Below, piece by piece: positions 26,173 to 35,627 of a stretch of DNA of 64,000 nucleotides. Position numbers and translations under genes: made by a program. Under the pieces are notes generated by a model. That model did no database searches and had not been told where the DNA came from. It worked only from the letters and a program-made list of their open reading frames with translations. The DNA is from Leucobacter komagatae (GTDB lineage Bacteria > Actinomycetota > Actinomycetes > Actinomycetales > Microbacteriaceae), in NCBI RefSeq assembly GCF_006716085.1, contig NZ_VFON01000001.1:1798001-1862000 (forward strand), written 5' to 3'. Numbering within the stretch: the first letter of the stretch is position 1; each line of letters starts with the position of its first letter.

Positions 26173-27711
26173 ATGAAGTCACGCACACTACTCCCAGGAG
26201 TCGCCCTGCTGGGCGCCCTCGTTCTCGCCGGCTGTTCGACCGGCACCGCCGTCGACCTCGATGGCGGCGGCACCGGCGGCGCCTCCGGCGCCGTGCTGAC
26301 GGCGGCAATCGCTGGCGAGCCGGATCAGCTCGACCCGCACAAGACCACCGCCTACTTCTCATTTGAGGTGCTCGAGAATGTCTTTGACACGCTCGTGCAG
26401 CCTGACGAGAACCTCGAAATGCAGCCGGCACTCGCGGAGAGCTGGGACCTGAGCGACGACCAGCTCACTTGGACATTCCATCTGCGCGAGGGCGTGACAT
26501 TCCACGACGGCTCGCCGTTTACCTCCGCGGACGTCGCATACTCGCTGAACCGGATCATCGACGACGAGCTTGCGAACGCCTGGCGGCTCAGCGCGATCAC
26601 CGGGATCGAGACGCCAGACGACACGACCGTCGTCATCTCGGTCGCGCAGCCCACCCCGAACCTACTGTCGAGCCTCGGCGGGTTCAAGGGCATGGCGATT
26701 GTGCAGCGCGAGAACGTCGAGAGCGGCGACATCACCACCAAGCCAATCGGCACCGGCCCCTTCTCCCTCACGAGCTACACCCAGGGCGACAGCATCAAGC
26801 TCGCCGCGAACCCGGACTACTGGGGTGGTGCGCCCAAGGTCAGCGGCGTGAACTTCTCCTTCCTCTCCGAGGGCAACACTGCGATCGCCGCGCTGAAGAG
26901 CGGGGAGATCGACTGGACCGACTCGATTCCCGCCCAGCAGATCGAGCAGCTGAGTGGCGACTCCGCCCTCGAGATCGGCGTCGAACCGAGCACTGACTAC
27001 TGGTACCTCGCGCTGAACGAAGGGCACGAGCCGTACGGTGACGTCCGCGTGCGCCAGGCAATCGCCTACGCCATCGATCGGGAGGCGATCGCCCAGGTCA
27101 CGAGCTACGGGACCGCGGCGACGAACCAGCTCGCGATCCCCGAGCAGAGCGCCTGGTACACGGAGTTCGACGAGTTCAGCACCAACGTCGACGAGTCCAA
27201 GAAGCTGCTCGCTGAGGCAGGAGTCGACGGTTCGACGCTCACGCTCGACCTGCTCGCCTCCTCGGACTACCCTGAGACTGTCACCGCCGCGCAGGTGATC
27301 GCCGACAACCTCGCGCCGCTCGGGATCGATGTCTCGATCCGGCAGCCCGATTTCGCCACCTGGCTCGACGAGCAGAACAGCGGCAACTTCGACATGCTCA
27401 TGATGGCCTGGCTCGGCAACATCGATCCTGACGACTTCTACTACGCGCAGCACCACTCGAAGGGCGCGAGCAATGCGCAGGGGTACAGCAACCCCAAGGT
27501 CGACGAGCTGCTCGACGCCGGACGTACCGAGACCGACGTCGACGCCCGCAAGAAGCTCTACGACGAGGCCGCGACCCTCATCGCCCAGGAGGCAAGCTAC
27601 ATCTACCTTTACAACCCCTCGGTCGTGCAGGCCTGGCTGCCCGCCGTTGAGGGGTACGAGGTGCGCAGCGACCGCGCCGTCCGCTTCAAGGATGTGAGCC
27701 TCGCCGAATGA
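26173..27711 (+). CDS. Dipeptide/oligopeptide ABC transporter substrate-binding lipoprotein
   Basis: A 512-residue family 5 solute-binding protein. The signal peptide ends in the lipobox VLAGC (MKSRTLLPGVALLGALVLAG then Cys). Family marks include DQLDPHKTTAYFSFEVLENV, FHLREGVTFHDGSPFTSADV and VRQAIAYAIDRE. ATG 26173 is nine bases after AGAGGA. It delivers peptides or related ligands to the permeases encoded next; the ATGA overlap with the first permease shows a tight operon. Confidence 0.93.
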   Translation: MKSRTLLPGVALLGALVLAGCSTGTAVDLDGGGTGGASGAVLTAAIAGEPDQLDPHKTTAYFSFEVLENVFDTLVQPDENLEMQPALAESWDLSDDQLTWTFHLREGVTFHDGSPFTSADVAYSLNRIIDDELANAWRLSAITGIETPDDTTVVISVAQPTPNLLSSLGGFKGMAIVQRENVESGDITTKPIGTGPFSLTSYTQGDSIKLAANPDYWGGAPKVSGVNFSFLSEGNTAIAALKSGEIDWTDSIPAQQIEQLSGDSALEIGVEPSTDYWYLALNEGHEPYGDVRVRQAIAYAIDREAIAQVTSYGTAATNQLAIPEQSAWYTEFDEFSTNVDESKKLLAEAGVDGSTLTLDLLASSDYPETVTAAQVIADNLAPLGIDVSIRQPDFATWLDEQNSGNFDMLMMAWLGNIDPDDFYYAQHHSKGASNAQGYSNPKVDELLDAGRTETDVDARKKLYDEAATLIAQEASYIYLYNPSVVQAWLPAVEGYEVRSDRAVRFKDVSLAE

Positions 27712-28691
27712 CGTCCACGCTGACGAGCCGCGTCACCGGCTCGGCAACACTGCGCTTCCTCGGGAAGCGACTCCTTCACACCGTCGTCGTGCTTCTCGGC
27801 GTACTTGTGCTGGTGTTCACGCTGATCCACCTGGTGCCGGGCGACCCTGTCCGAATCGCGCTCGGCACCCGGTACACCCAGGAATCGTACGATGCGCTGC
27901 GGGCCGCCTCAGGGCTCGACCGGCCGCTCATCGAGCAGTTCTTCGCGTACGTCGGCCACGCGCTCACGGGTGATCTCGGCGTCAGCTTCCGAAACGGCCA
28001 GCCTGTCACGGAGATCCTGCTCGAGCGGCTCCCCGCGACACTGTCGCTCGCCGGCGTCGGCATGCTCATTGCGCTGCTCATCTCGATCCCAGCCGGAACG
28101 TTCTCGGCGCTGAAGGAGGGCACCGTCGGCGACGGCATCGTCCGAGTGTTCAGCCAGTTCGGCGTCTCGATCCCTGATTTCTGGATGGGCATGCTGCTCA
28201 TCACGCTGTTCTCGACGATCCTGGGCTGGCTGCCGCCGTCAGGGTACGTCGCGTTCGGCGAGGATCCGGGCGAGTGGCTCCGGCGCGTGTTCACCCCCGC
28301 CCTGACCGTCGGCCTCGTCGCCGGCTCGATCATGACGCGCTACGTCCGCGGTGCGGTGCTTGAGGTCGCTGAGGCAGCGTACGTCCGCACGGCACGCTCG
28401 AAGGGGCTGCGGCCCGCGGTCGTGACGGGCGTGCACATCGCCCGGAACGCGTTCATTCCGATCCTCACCATCACGGGCATCCAGCTGGCAACGATGCTCG
28501 GCGGCGTACTCGTCGTCGAGGTCGTGTTCGCGTGGCCGGGGCTCGGCCGGCTCGTCTACGACTCGGTCGCCTCCCGCGACTACCCGGTCGTGCAAGGGGC
28601 GGTGCTGCTCATCGCCATCGCGTTCCTCGTCGTCAACCTCGTTGTCGACGCACTGTATGCCCTCATCGACCCGAGGATTCGACTGTCATGA
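27708..28691 (+). CDS. Dipeptide ABC transporter permease (DppB-like)
   Basis: A 327-residue permease with six predicted helices and the type 5 signature LIHLVPGDPVRIALG near the N-terminus. The EAA loop is YVRTARSKGLRPAVVTGVHI. It starts inside the stop of the binding protein (ATGA) and ends inside the start of the next permease, forming a continuous coupled operon. It pairs with the second permease to build the membrane channel. Confidence 0.93.
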   Translation: MTSTLTSRVTGSATLRFLGKRLLHTVVVLLGVLVLVFTLIHLVPGDPVRIALGTRYTQESYDALRAASGLDRPLIEQFFAYVGHALTGDLGVSFRNGQPVTEILLERLPATLSLAGVGMLIALLISIPAGTFSALKEGTVGDGIVRVFSQFGVSIPDFWMGMLLITLFSTILGWLPPSGYVAFGEDPGEWLRRVFTPALTVGLVAGSIMTRYVRGAVLEVAEAAYVRTARSKGLRPAVVTGVHIARNAFIPILTITGIQLATMLGGVLVVEVVFAWPGLGRLVYDSVASRDYPVVQGAVLLIAIAFLVVNLVVDALYALIDPRIRLS

Positions 28692-29602
28692 CCGCGCCAG
28701 ACACCGTCGCACTCGCGACCGCGCCCACACTCGCTGATGGCAGCCGCCCGTCGGCCTTCCGCCTGTTCCTTCGAAGCCCCGTGAGCGTCGTCGGCAGCCT
28801 CGTGCTCCTCGTGATGATCGCCGCGGCGCTCGTCGGGCCGGCGCTCGCGCCCTACGGCGTGAACGAGACCGACATCGCCGGCGCGCTCAAAGCGCCGAGC
28901 GCCGAGCACTGGTTCGGGACCGATGACCTCGGGCGAGACGTGTTCTCGCGAGTCGTCATCGCCGCGCAGGTATCGCTGCGCGTCGCCGTCATCAGCGTCG
29001 CCATCGCGCTCGTGCTGGGGGTGCTCCTCGGCATCGTGTCCGGTTATGCGGGCGGTTGGGCCGACGGCGTGCTCATGCGAATCGTTGACGTGATGTTCGC
29101 GTTCCCGATGCTCATCCTCGCGCTCGCGATCGTCGCGGTGCTCGGTCCCGGTGCGAACACCGCGACCATCGCTATCGGCGTCGTCTACGTGCCGATCTTC
29201 GCCCGCGTTGCCAGAGCCAGCACGCTCAGCGTGCGCTCGGAACCCTTCGTCCGCGCGTCGCAGACCATGGGGACGGGCGCCGGCAGGATTCTCGTGAAGC
29301 ACATCCTCCCCAACATTTCGGGCCCGATCATCGTGCAGACCTCGCTCTCCCTTGCGTTCGCGATTTTGTCCGAGGCCGCGCTCTCGTTCCTGGGGCTTGG
29401 CGTGCAGCCGCCGCAGCCGTCGTGGGGTCGGATGCTCTTCGAAGCGCAATCGTTTCTGGGTACTGCCTGGTGGCTCGCGGTCTTCCCGGGGCTCGCGATC
29501 TTTCTCACCGTGCTGTCCTGCAACCTCGTCGGCGACGGCCTCCGCGACGTCCTCGATCCCAAGCAGCGCAGCGTCATCGAATCAAGGAGCGCTCGCCGAT
29601 GA
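28688..29602 (+). CDS. Dipeptide ABC transporter permease (DppC-like)
   Basis: A 304-residue permease, second of the pair, with an N-terminal extension and HWFGTDDLGRDVFSRVVIAA, the hallmark of DppC/OppC. The EAA loop is FVRASQTMGTGAGRILVKHI. Both ends overlap neighbours by four bases. The upstream in-frame extension is inside the DppB-like gene and is rejected. Confidence 0.93.
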   Translation: MTAPDTVALATAPTLADGSRPSAFRLFLRSPVSVVGSLVLLVMIAAALVGPALAPYGVNETDIAGALKAPSAEHWFGTDDLGRDVFSRVVIAAQVSLRVAVISVAIALVLGVLLGIVSGYAGGWADGVLMRIVDVMFAFPMLILALAIVAVLGPGANTATIAIGVVYVPIFARVARASTLSVRSEPFVRASQTMGTGAGRILVKHILPNISGPIIVQTSLSLAFAILSEAALSFLGLGVQPPQPSWGRMLFEAQSFLGTAWWLAVFPGLAIFLTVLSCNLVGDGLRDVLDPKQRSVIESRSARR

Positions 29603-31215
29603 GCCACACAGACACCCCCGTTCTCTCCGTGCAGGACCTGCGCGTCACCATCGGAGCAACCGAGCTCGTTCACGGCGTCTCGTTCGACGTCCACGACGGG
29701 CAGACCGTCGGCATCGTCGGTGAATCTGGCTCCGGTAAGTCACTGAGCGTGCTCAGCGCGACCCGCCTGCTCGACCTCCCGCACCAGCGGGTGACTGGGC
29801 GGTCGCTGCTCCGCGGCGACGATCTCGTGACCGCCCCCAAAGCGAAGCTCAGGCGCGTGCACGGCCCTGAAATCGGGTTCGTCTTCCAAGATCCCAGCAC
29901 GTCGCTGAACCCGCTCCTCACGCTCGAACGGCAGCTCACGGAGGGGCCCGAGACGCACCTCAGGCTCAGCCACCGTGCCGCACGCACGCGGGCGATCGAG
30001 CTGCTGGAGGCCGTCGGTCTTCCCGATCCCGAACGCCGGCTGCAATCCTACCCGCATCAGCTCTCCGGCGGCCAGCGCCAGCGCGTGATGATTGCGATCG
30101 CACTCGCCTGCGACCCGTCGCTGCTCATCGCCGATGAGCCGACAACGGCGCTTGACGTCACGACACAGGCGCAGATTATCGACCTCGTCCGAGAGATGCA
30201 GCGCGAGCGCGGCATGGCAGTCGTGTGGATCAGCCACGACCTCGGCGTGATCGGGCAGGTCGCGACCGACGTGACCGTGCTGTTCCGCGGCGACGCCGTC
30301 GAGCAGCGGCCGGTGCTCGACCTCTTCGACCGGCCCGATCATGACTACACCAAGCGGCTCCTCGCCAGCCGGCCTTCACTGTCGAGTCCGCCGCCCGAGC
30401 CCGCGCCCGCCGACGCAGCGCCCGTGCTCGAGGTGTCCGGCCTCAACGTCAGGTTCCCGGTGAAGTCAAAGACTGGCACCACCTGGGTGCACGCGGTGCG
30501 CGACGTGAGCTTCACCATTGCCCGCGGGACGACGCTCGGGCTCGTGGGCGAGTCAGGGTCTGGCAAATCGACCATCGCTGGTGCGCTCACCGGCCAGGTG
30601 TCGCCCGAGAGCGGTTCGGTCTCCCTGTCGGGCTCCGACGTGCTCGCCGCCCGTGGGGGCGAGCTGCGGGGGATCCGCCGACGGCTAGCAATGGTCTTCC
30701 AGGATCCCTTCTCTGCACTGAACCCTCGCACGACAGTTTCCGAGGCGATCTCCGAGCCGCTCATCGTGCACGGCCTACGCGACGGCAAGCGCGCCCGTGC
30801 TTCGCGCGTCGCGGAGCTCCTCGAACAGGTCAATCTGCCGACCTCGTTCGCGTCGCGCTACCCGCACGAGATGTCCGGCGGCCAGCGGCAGCGGGTCTGC
30901 ATTGCGCGCGCGCTCGCCTGCGAGCCTGACGTCTTGATCCTCGATGAGTCGACCGCGTCGCTCGATGTTTCGATCCAGGCCGATGTCATGGCGCTACTCA
31001 AGCGGCTCCAGCGCGAGCTCGGGTTGGCCTATCTCTTCATCGCGCACGACCTCGCCGTCGTGCACGAGATGAGCCACGAGGTCATGGTGATGCGCCGTGG
31101 TGAGATCGTGGAGGCGGGCCCGAGCGAGGCGCTCTACGGGGCGCCCCGACACGATTACACGCGGTCGCTGCTCGCAGCGATCCCGCCGAACCGGCCTGCG
31201 GCTGCGCTGAGTTAG
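29599..31215 (+). CDS. Fused dipeptide ABC transporter ATPase (DppD-DppF-like)
   Basis: A 538-residue protein holding two complete nucleotide-binding domains. The first has [32 protein letters not shown] and [10 protein letters not shown]; the second has [30 protein letters not shown] and [11 protein letters not shown]. Both keep Walker A, signature and Walker B residues; the second Walker B ends in DES rather than DEP. One polypeptide thus supplies the ATPase pair. The stop overlaps that of the convergent glutaminase gene. Confidence 0.93.
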   Translation: MSHTDTPVLSVQDLRVTIGATELVHGVSFDVHDGQTVGIVGESGSGKSLSVLSATRLLDLPHQRVTGRSLLRGDDLVTAPKAKLRRVHGPEIGFVFQDPSTSLNPLLTLERQLTEGPETHLRLSHRAARTRAIELLEAVGLPDPERRLQSYPHQLSGGQRQRVMIAIALACDPSLLIADEPTTALDVTTQAQIIDLVREMQRERGMAVVWISHDLGVIGQVATDVTVLFRGDAVEQRPVLDLFDRPDHDYTKRLLASRPSLSSPPPEPAPADAAPVLEVSGLNVRFPVKSKTGTTWVHAVRDVSFTIARGTTLGLVGESGSGKSTIAGALTGQVSPESGSVSLSGSDVLAARGGELRGIRRRLAMVFQDPFSALNPRTTVSEAISEPLIVHGLRDGKRARASRVAELLEQVNLPTSFASRYPHEMSGGQRQRVCIARALACEPDVLILDESTASLDVSIQADVMALLKRLQRELGLAYLFIAHDLAVVHEMSHEVMVMRRGEIVEAGPSEALYGAPRHDYTRSLLAAIPPNRPAAALS

Positions 31216-32129
31216 AAGATCGACCAGTCGGTGCGTGCCGTGAGCTCGGCAAGCGCCGCCATGCCCGTCAACGAGTTGCCGGAACCGTCTAGGCCCGGCC
31301 CCCAGACACAGATCGAGCACACGTCGGGCACGATCGCGAGGATGCCGCCGCCGACGCCAGACTTCCCGGGCAGGCCAACGCGGTAGGCGAACTCGCCCGC
31401 GGCGTCGTAGAACCCCGAGGTGAGCATCACGGCGTTCACGCGGCGGGCCTGGTTTGAACTCAGCAGCCGGGTGCCGTCCGCGCGCACCCCGCGCCGAGCG
31501 AGGAACGCGCCGGCAGCCGCGAGATCTTCGCAGGTCATCGCGATCGCGCACTGGTCGACGTAGCGCGCGAGCACAGCCTCGACGTCGTTGGTGAGGTTGC
31601 CGAAGCTGCGCAGCAGGTGCGCGATCGACGAGTTTCTGTCGGAGTGGCTGAGCTCGGACGCCGCGGTCAGCGCATCAACCGAGACGTCGGGGTTGCCCGA
31701 CTCGGCGCGGACGAATTCGAGCACGGGCGACTGCTCTCCAGGCGTCAGACTCAATAGGTGATCGGCGACCACGAGGGCGCCCGCGTTCATGAACGGGTTG
31801 CGCGGGATACCGCGTTTGTACTCAAGCTGTGCGAGCGAGTTAAACGCGGCGCCCGACGGCTCGCGGTTCACGCGCTGCCAGATCTCATCGCCGTCCTCGG
31901 CCATGACCAGGGCAAGCGAGAACACCTTCGAAATACTCTGGATCGAGAAGTCGACTGCCGCGTCTCCGGCGGCGAACCGCTCGCCGTCCGTCGTCATGAC
32001 TGCGATGCCAAACTGGTCTGGGTTCACCGCCGCGAGACGCGGGATGTAGTCGGCGACGCTGCCGCCGCCCATGATCGGCCGAACGGCCTCGTACACCTCG
32101 TCAAGCACGCCCTGCAGATCACTCGTCAT
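31212..32129 (-). CDS. glsA: Glutaminase
   Basis: A 305-residue serine-dependent glutaminase. The catalytic SxxK motif is in DFSIQSISKVFSLALVM, with FNSLAQLEYKRGIPRNPFMN, SFGNLTNDVEAVLARY and PGKSGVGGGILAIVP also diagnostic. It hydrolyses glutamine to glutamate and ammonia. It lies 30 bp downstream of the proline iminopeptidase gene on the same strand but has its own possible -10 (TAAACT). Its stop overlaps that of the convergent ABC ATPase gene. Confidence 0.95.
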   Translation of the reverse strand: MTSDLQGVLDEVYEAVRPIMGGGSVADYIPRLAAVNPDQFGIAVMTTDGERFAAGDAAVDFSIQSISKVFSLALVMAEDGDEIWQRVNREPSGAAFNSLAQLEYKRGIPRNPFMNAGALVVADHLLSLTPGEQSPVLEFVRAESGNPDVSVDALTAASELSHSDRNSSIAHLLRSFGNLTNDVEAVLARYVDQCAIAMTCEDLAAAGAFLARRGVRADGTRLLSSNQARRVNAVMLTSGFYDAAGEFAYRVGLPGKSGVGGGILAIVPDVCSICVWGPGLDGSGNSLTGMAALAELTARTDWSIF

Positions 32130-32159
32130 AGTGGGGCTAGTTTATCGAAATTACCCTGC

Positions 32160-33137
32160 TCAAGCCAGGTTTTCCGCGAAGCGATCCGTCGCCCGCACGA
32201 GCGCGTCGACGATGCCCGGCTCGCTCGCGGCATGCCCTGCGTCGGCGACCATATCGATCGAGGCCTCGGGCCACGCGCGGTGCAGATCCCACGCGGTGCG
32301 CGCCGGTGTGCAGACGTCGTAGCGCCCCTGCACGATCGCGCCGGGGATGCCGGCGAGCTTGCCTGCGTTCGCGATGAGCTGCCCGTCCTCGAACCACCCT
32401 CCATTCGAGAAAAAGTGGTTTTCAATGCGCGCGAACGCGACCGCGCCCGCAACGTCGGCGCGCGCCTCCGCGATGACGTCGGAGTCGGGGATCAGACGCA
32501 CGGTCGCGTTTTCCCAGACCGTCCAGGCGACCCCGGCAGGCACGTGCACCGCGGGGTCAGGATCGGTGAGCCTGCGGCGGTAGGCCGCGACGAGATCGCC
32601 GCGCTCGCTCTCGGGGATCGCCGCGAGGTACTCCTCCCAGAAGTCGGGGAAGAGGTGCGAGGCGCCGTCTTGATAGAACCAGTCGATCTCGCTCCTTCGC
32701 AGCGTGAAGATGCCGCGCACGACGAGCTCGGTGACCCGCTCGGGGTGCGTCTGCGCGTATGCAAGCGAGAGCGTCGACCCCCAGGAGCCGCCAAACACGA
32801 GCCATCGGTCGATGCCGAGGTGCTCGCGCAGGCGCTCAATGTCGGCAACAAAGTGCCAGGTGGTGATCGCCGACATGTCGGCATCGGGCGCGCTCACGTG
32901 CGGCGTCGAGCGCCCGCTGCCGCGCTGCTGGAGTAGCACGATGCGGTAACGCTCGGGGTCGAAGTAGCGGCGATAGTCGGCCGAGAGCACACCACCGGGG
33001 CCGCCGTGCAGGAAGATGGCCGGCTTTCCGTCGGGATTTCCGCAGACTTCCCAGTAGACCTCGTGGCCGTCGCCGACCGGGAGCATCCCGTGGTCGTAGG
33101 GCTCGATGGGCGGGTACAGCGTGCGCAGTTCAGTCAT
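32160..33137 (-). CDS. pip: Proline iminopeptidase
   Basis: A 325-residue alpha/beta hydrolase of the S33 family. It has IFLHGGPGGVLSADYRRYFD (oxyanion region), VLLQQRGSGRSTPH, and the nucleophile elbow VFGGSWGSTLSLAYAQTHP; Asp and His follow in VQGRYDVCTP and DAGHAASEP. It removes N-terminal proline from peptides, complementing the dipeptide importer nearby. TAGAGT six bases before ATG 33137 suggests a leaderless transcript. Confidence 0.94.
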   Translation of the reverse strand: MTELRTLYPPIEPYDHGMLPVGDGHEVYWEVCGNPDGKPAIFLHGGPGGVLSADYRRYFDPERYRIVLLQQRGSGRSTPHVSAPDADMSAITTWHFVADIERLREHLGIDRWLVFGGSWGSTLSLAYAQTHPERVTELVVRGIFTLRRSEIDWFYQDGASHLFPDFWEEYLAAIPESERGDLVAAYRRRLTDPDPAVHVPAGVAWTVWENATVRLIPDSDVIAEARADVAGAVAFARIENHFFSNGGWFEDGQLIANAGKLAGIPGAIVQGRYDVCTPARTAWDLHRAWPEASIDMVADAGHAASEPGIVDALVRATDRFAENLA

Positions 33138-33185
33138 TCCCCCACTCTAGAACCCCCGGCCCAACTTGTTTGGTACTTGGCCTTG

Positions 33186-33203
33186 CTAAGTAGCGGTACT
33201 TAG
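33186..33203. promoter_or_regulatory. Palindromic operator upstream of padR
   Basis: CTAAGTAGCGGTACTTAG has perfect 7-bp arms with a 4-base spacer, 48 bases before the PadR start. A third half-site GCTAAGTAGA recurs at 33231. This is the probable PadR binding site controlling its own operon. Confidence 0.72.
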
Positions 33204-33251
33204 TGTTACTTTCTAGCGGTAGTCACTCACGCTAAGTAGAGGAGGTTGAGG

Positions 33252-33578
33252 TTGGCAAACCAACTCACCGAAATGCTCAAGGGCACCCTAGAAGGGATCG
33301 TCCTCGCATTTCTCACCGAAGACCCGGCGTACGGGTACGAGATCACCACGCGCCTGCGCGACGAGGGGTTTGAGGACATCGCCGAGGGCACGGTGTACGC
33401 GCTTCTCGTGCGCATCGAGCAGCGGGGGCTCGTCGACGTCGCAAAGGTCCCGTCAGAGAAGGGGCCGCCCCGCAAGGTCTACTCCATCAACGAGGCCGGG
33501 CGCACCCAGCTCGCGGAGTTCTGGCAGACGTGGAACTTCCTCGCCGGCCGCATCGAACGGCTCCGCCCCACCGCGTAG
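33252..33578 (+). CDS. PadR-family transcriptional regulator
   Basis: A 108-residue winged-helix protein. The family pattern is MLKGTLEGIVLAFLTEDPAY, GYEITTRLRDEGF, IAEGTVYALLVRIEQRGLVD and KGPPRKVYSINEAG. TTG 33252 lies six bases after GAGGAGG and is the preferred start; TTG 33246 and ATG 33270 are alternatives. It heads an operon with a DUF1048 protein and a two-gene ABC exporter, a common PadR layout in which the regulator responds to the exported drug. Confidence 0.9.
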   Translation: MANQLTEMLKGTLEGIVLAFLTEDPAYGYEITTRLRDEGFEDIAEGTVYALLVRIEQRGLVDVAKVPSEKGPPRKVYSINEAGRTQLAEFWQTWNFLAGRIERLRPTA

Positions 33579-33625
33579 CCCGACACCACACGCAAACAGA
33601 CACACACGTATTCAAGGAGAACATC

Positions 33626-34006
33626 ATGGCCGCAAAGTGGATTGAAATGCTCACCGGTTCACTCGAGCAGAAGAAGCAGTACCGGGAGCACGTGGCTCGC
33701 CTCGACGCTCTCCCCGCGCCATACGGCGAGGCGGCGAAGGCCGTACAGCGCTACCTCACCTACGCGGGCGCCGCGGAAGACGGCGACACCCTCGTCACGA
33801 TGATCGGCGACCACGTCGATCTCTGGGAGCGCGCGGCAGTGGACGGCACCCCCGTCCGAGCGATCGTGGGCGACAACCCCGTCGAGTTCGCGGAGGAGTT
33901 CGCCAGGGCCTACGCGGGCAAGCAGTGGATCGACCGCGAGCGGAACCGCCTCACGCAGGCGATCGACGCAGCCGCGGCGAAGCAAGAGGGCAGGCAAGAG
34001 TCATGA
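33626..34006 (+). CDS. DUF1048-family protein
   Basis: A 126-residue soluble helical protein (AAKWIEMLTGSLEQKKQYRE, YLTYAGAAEDGDTLVTMIGD) belonging to DUF1048, which is found with PadR regulators and DrrAB-like exporters. AAGGAG lies before ATG 33626. Its stop overlaps the ABC ATPase start by four bases. It probably acts as an accessory or sensing partner; its biochemical role is not known. Confidence 0.87.
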   Translation: MAAKWIEMLTGSLEQKKQYREHVARLDALPAPYGEAAKAVQRYLTYAGAAEDGDTLVTMIGDHVDLWERAAVDGTPVRAIVGDNPVEFAEEFARAYAGKQWIDRERNRLTQAIDAAAAKQEGRQES

Positions 34007-34770
34007 CCGCCACGAACGAACCCGAACCCGCCCTCAGAGTCGAGGGAATCACGAAGGCGTTCGGCGAGCTCGCCGTGCTCCGCGGCGTCGACTTCGCGGT
34101 GAGGCCGGGAAGCATCTTCGCGCTGCTCGGCTCGAACGGCGCCGGAAAGACCACCCTCGTTCGCATCCTCGCGACACTCACGTCTGCTGACGCGGGCAGC
34201 GCCACAGTTGCGGGCCATGACGTCGCCGAGGCCCCGGCTGAGGTGCGCCGAGCGATCAGTCTGACCGGCCAGTTCGCAGCGGTCGACGAGATCCTCACCG
34301 GCCGCGAGAACCTCGCGCTCATCGCGCGGCTGCGCCACCTCGATCGCCCCGCCGAGATCGCCGACGCGATGCTCGACAGGTTCGCACTGACCGAGGCCGG
34401 TGGCCGCCGGGCGTGCACGTACTCGGGCGGGATGCGCCGCAGGCTTGATATCGCGATGAGCCTGATCGGCGACCCCCAGGTGATCTTTCTCGACGAGCCG
34501 ACGACGGGTCTCGACCCGCAGTCTCGCATCGAGGTCTGGGAGACGATTCGGCAGCTCGCCCGCGGCGGCACGACGGTGATGCTCACCACCCAGTACCTCG
34601 ACGAGGCCGAGCAGCTCGCCGACCAGATCGCGATCCTGCACGAGGGCACGATCATCCAGAACGGCACCCTCGCCGAGCTCAAGGCTCTGCTCCCCGCCGC
34701 GCAGGTTGAGTACATTGAGAAGCAGCCCTCGCTTGAAGACGTGTTTCTCACGCTGGTGGGGGAACGATGA
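34003..34770 (+). CDS. ABC transporter ATP-binding protein (DrrA-like)
   Basis: A 255-residue ATPase with Walker A LLGSNGAGKTTLVRIL, signature YSGGMRRRLDIAMSL, Walker B IFLDEPTTGLDPQ and the switch His replaced by Gln in MLTTQYLDEAEQ, as usual for DrrA-type drug exporters. It overlaps both neighbours by four bases. It pairs with the following permease to export a hydrophobic compound; the substrate is unknown. Confidence 0.92.
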   Translation: MTATNEPEPALRVEGITKAFGELAVLRGVDFAVRPGSIFALLGSNGAGKTTLVRILATLTSADAGSATVAGHDVAEAPAEVRRAISLTGQFAAVDEILTGRENLALIARLRHLDRPAEIADAMLDRFALTEAGGRRACTYSGGMRRRLDIAMSLIGDPQVIFLDEPTTGLDPQSRIEVWETIRQLARGGTTVMLTTQYLDEAEQLADQIAILHEGTIIQNGTLAELKALLPAAQVEYIEKQPSLEDVFLTLVGER

Positions 34771-35531
34771 GCACTCAAGCACTCTCAGACACCAGCGCGC
34801 TCACCGCGCGCTCGCTCCGGCACATCCTCCGCAGCCCCGACACGATCATCACGACCGCGGTCACGCCGGTCGCGCTCATGCTGCTCTTTGTGTTCGTGCT
34901 CGGCGGTGCGATCAACACGGGCTCCGGCGACTCGTATATCAACTACATGCTGCCCGGCATCCTGCTCATCACGATCGCATCAGGGATCGCGTACACCGCG
35001 TACCGACTGTTCCTCGACATGCAAGGCGGCATCTTCGAGCGATTCCAATCCATGCCGATCGCGCGGTCGAGCGTGCTCTGGGCGCACGTGCTCACGTCGC
35101 TCGCGGCGAACCTCGTGTCGATCGGGCTCGTCATCGGGGTCGCACTGCTCCTCGGCTTCCGCACGAGCGCGTCGCCCGGCGCGTGGTTCGCGATCATCGG
35201 GATCCTTGCCCTGTTCACGCTCGCCCTCACTTGGGTGGCGGTCATCGCCGGGCTCTCGGCGAAGACAGTCGACGGCGCGAGCGCGTTCAGCTACCCGCTC
35301 ATCTTCCTGCCGTTCATCAGCTCGGCGTTCGTGCCGACGGCGAGCATGCCCGGCCCGGTCGCGTGGTTTGCCGAGCACCAGCCGGTCACGGCGATCGTTG
35401 ATTCGATCCGCAACCTGTTCGCAGGCGCCCCCGTCGGGAGCGAGCTGTGGGTCGCCCTCGCCTGGCTCGTCGGCATCCTCGGAGTCGCATACGGCGCCGC
35501 GATCCTGATCTACCGTCGAAAGATCAGATAG
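34767..35531 (+). CDS. ABC-2-type transporter permease (DrrB-like)
   Basis: A 254-residue integral membrane protein with six predicted helices. DrrB-like features are the N-terminal DTIITTAVTPVALMLLFVFV, YINYMLPGILLITIASGIAY and GGIFERFQSMPIARSSVLWA, and PLIFLPFISSAFVPTASMPG. It overlaps the ATPase gene by four bases and ends the padR operon, which closes with a strong terminator at 35546. Confidence 0.92.
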   Translation: MSTQALSDTSALTARSLRHILRSPDTIITTAVTPVALMLLFVFVLGGAINTGSGDSYINYMLPGILLITIASGIAYTAYRLFLDMQGGIFERFQSMPIARSSVLWAHVLTSLAANLVSIGLVIGVALLLGFRTSASPGAWFAIIGILALFTLALTWVAVIAGLSAKTVDGASAFSYPLIFLPFISSAFVPTASMPGPVAWFAEHQPVTAIVDSIRNLFAGAPVGSELWVALAWLVGILGVAYGAAILIYRRKIR

Positions 35532-35545
35532 CCGCTCCCCGATAC

Positions 35546-35588
35546 GGCAGCGCGCCCCGCAACCTCACCGGTTGCGGGGCGCGCTGCC
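35546..35588. terminator. Perfect 19-bp stem terminator
   Basis: Arms 35546-35564 and 35570-35588 (core GCGCGCCCCGCAACC) pair without mismatch around a 5-base loop between the convergent ABC permease and acyl-CoA dehydrogenase genes. It probably serves both directions. Confidence 0.8.
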
Positions 35589-35627
35589 TGCGCTGTCCAT
35601 GCTGTCTGCGGCTGGGTGGTGCGCGAC

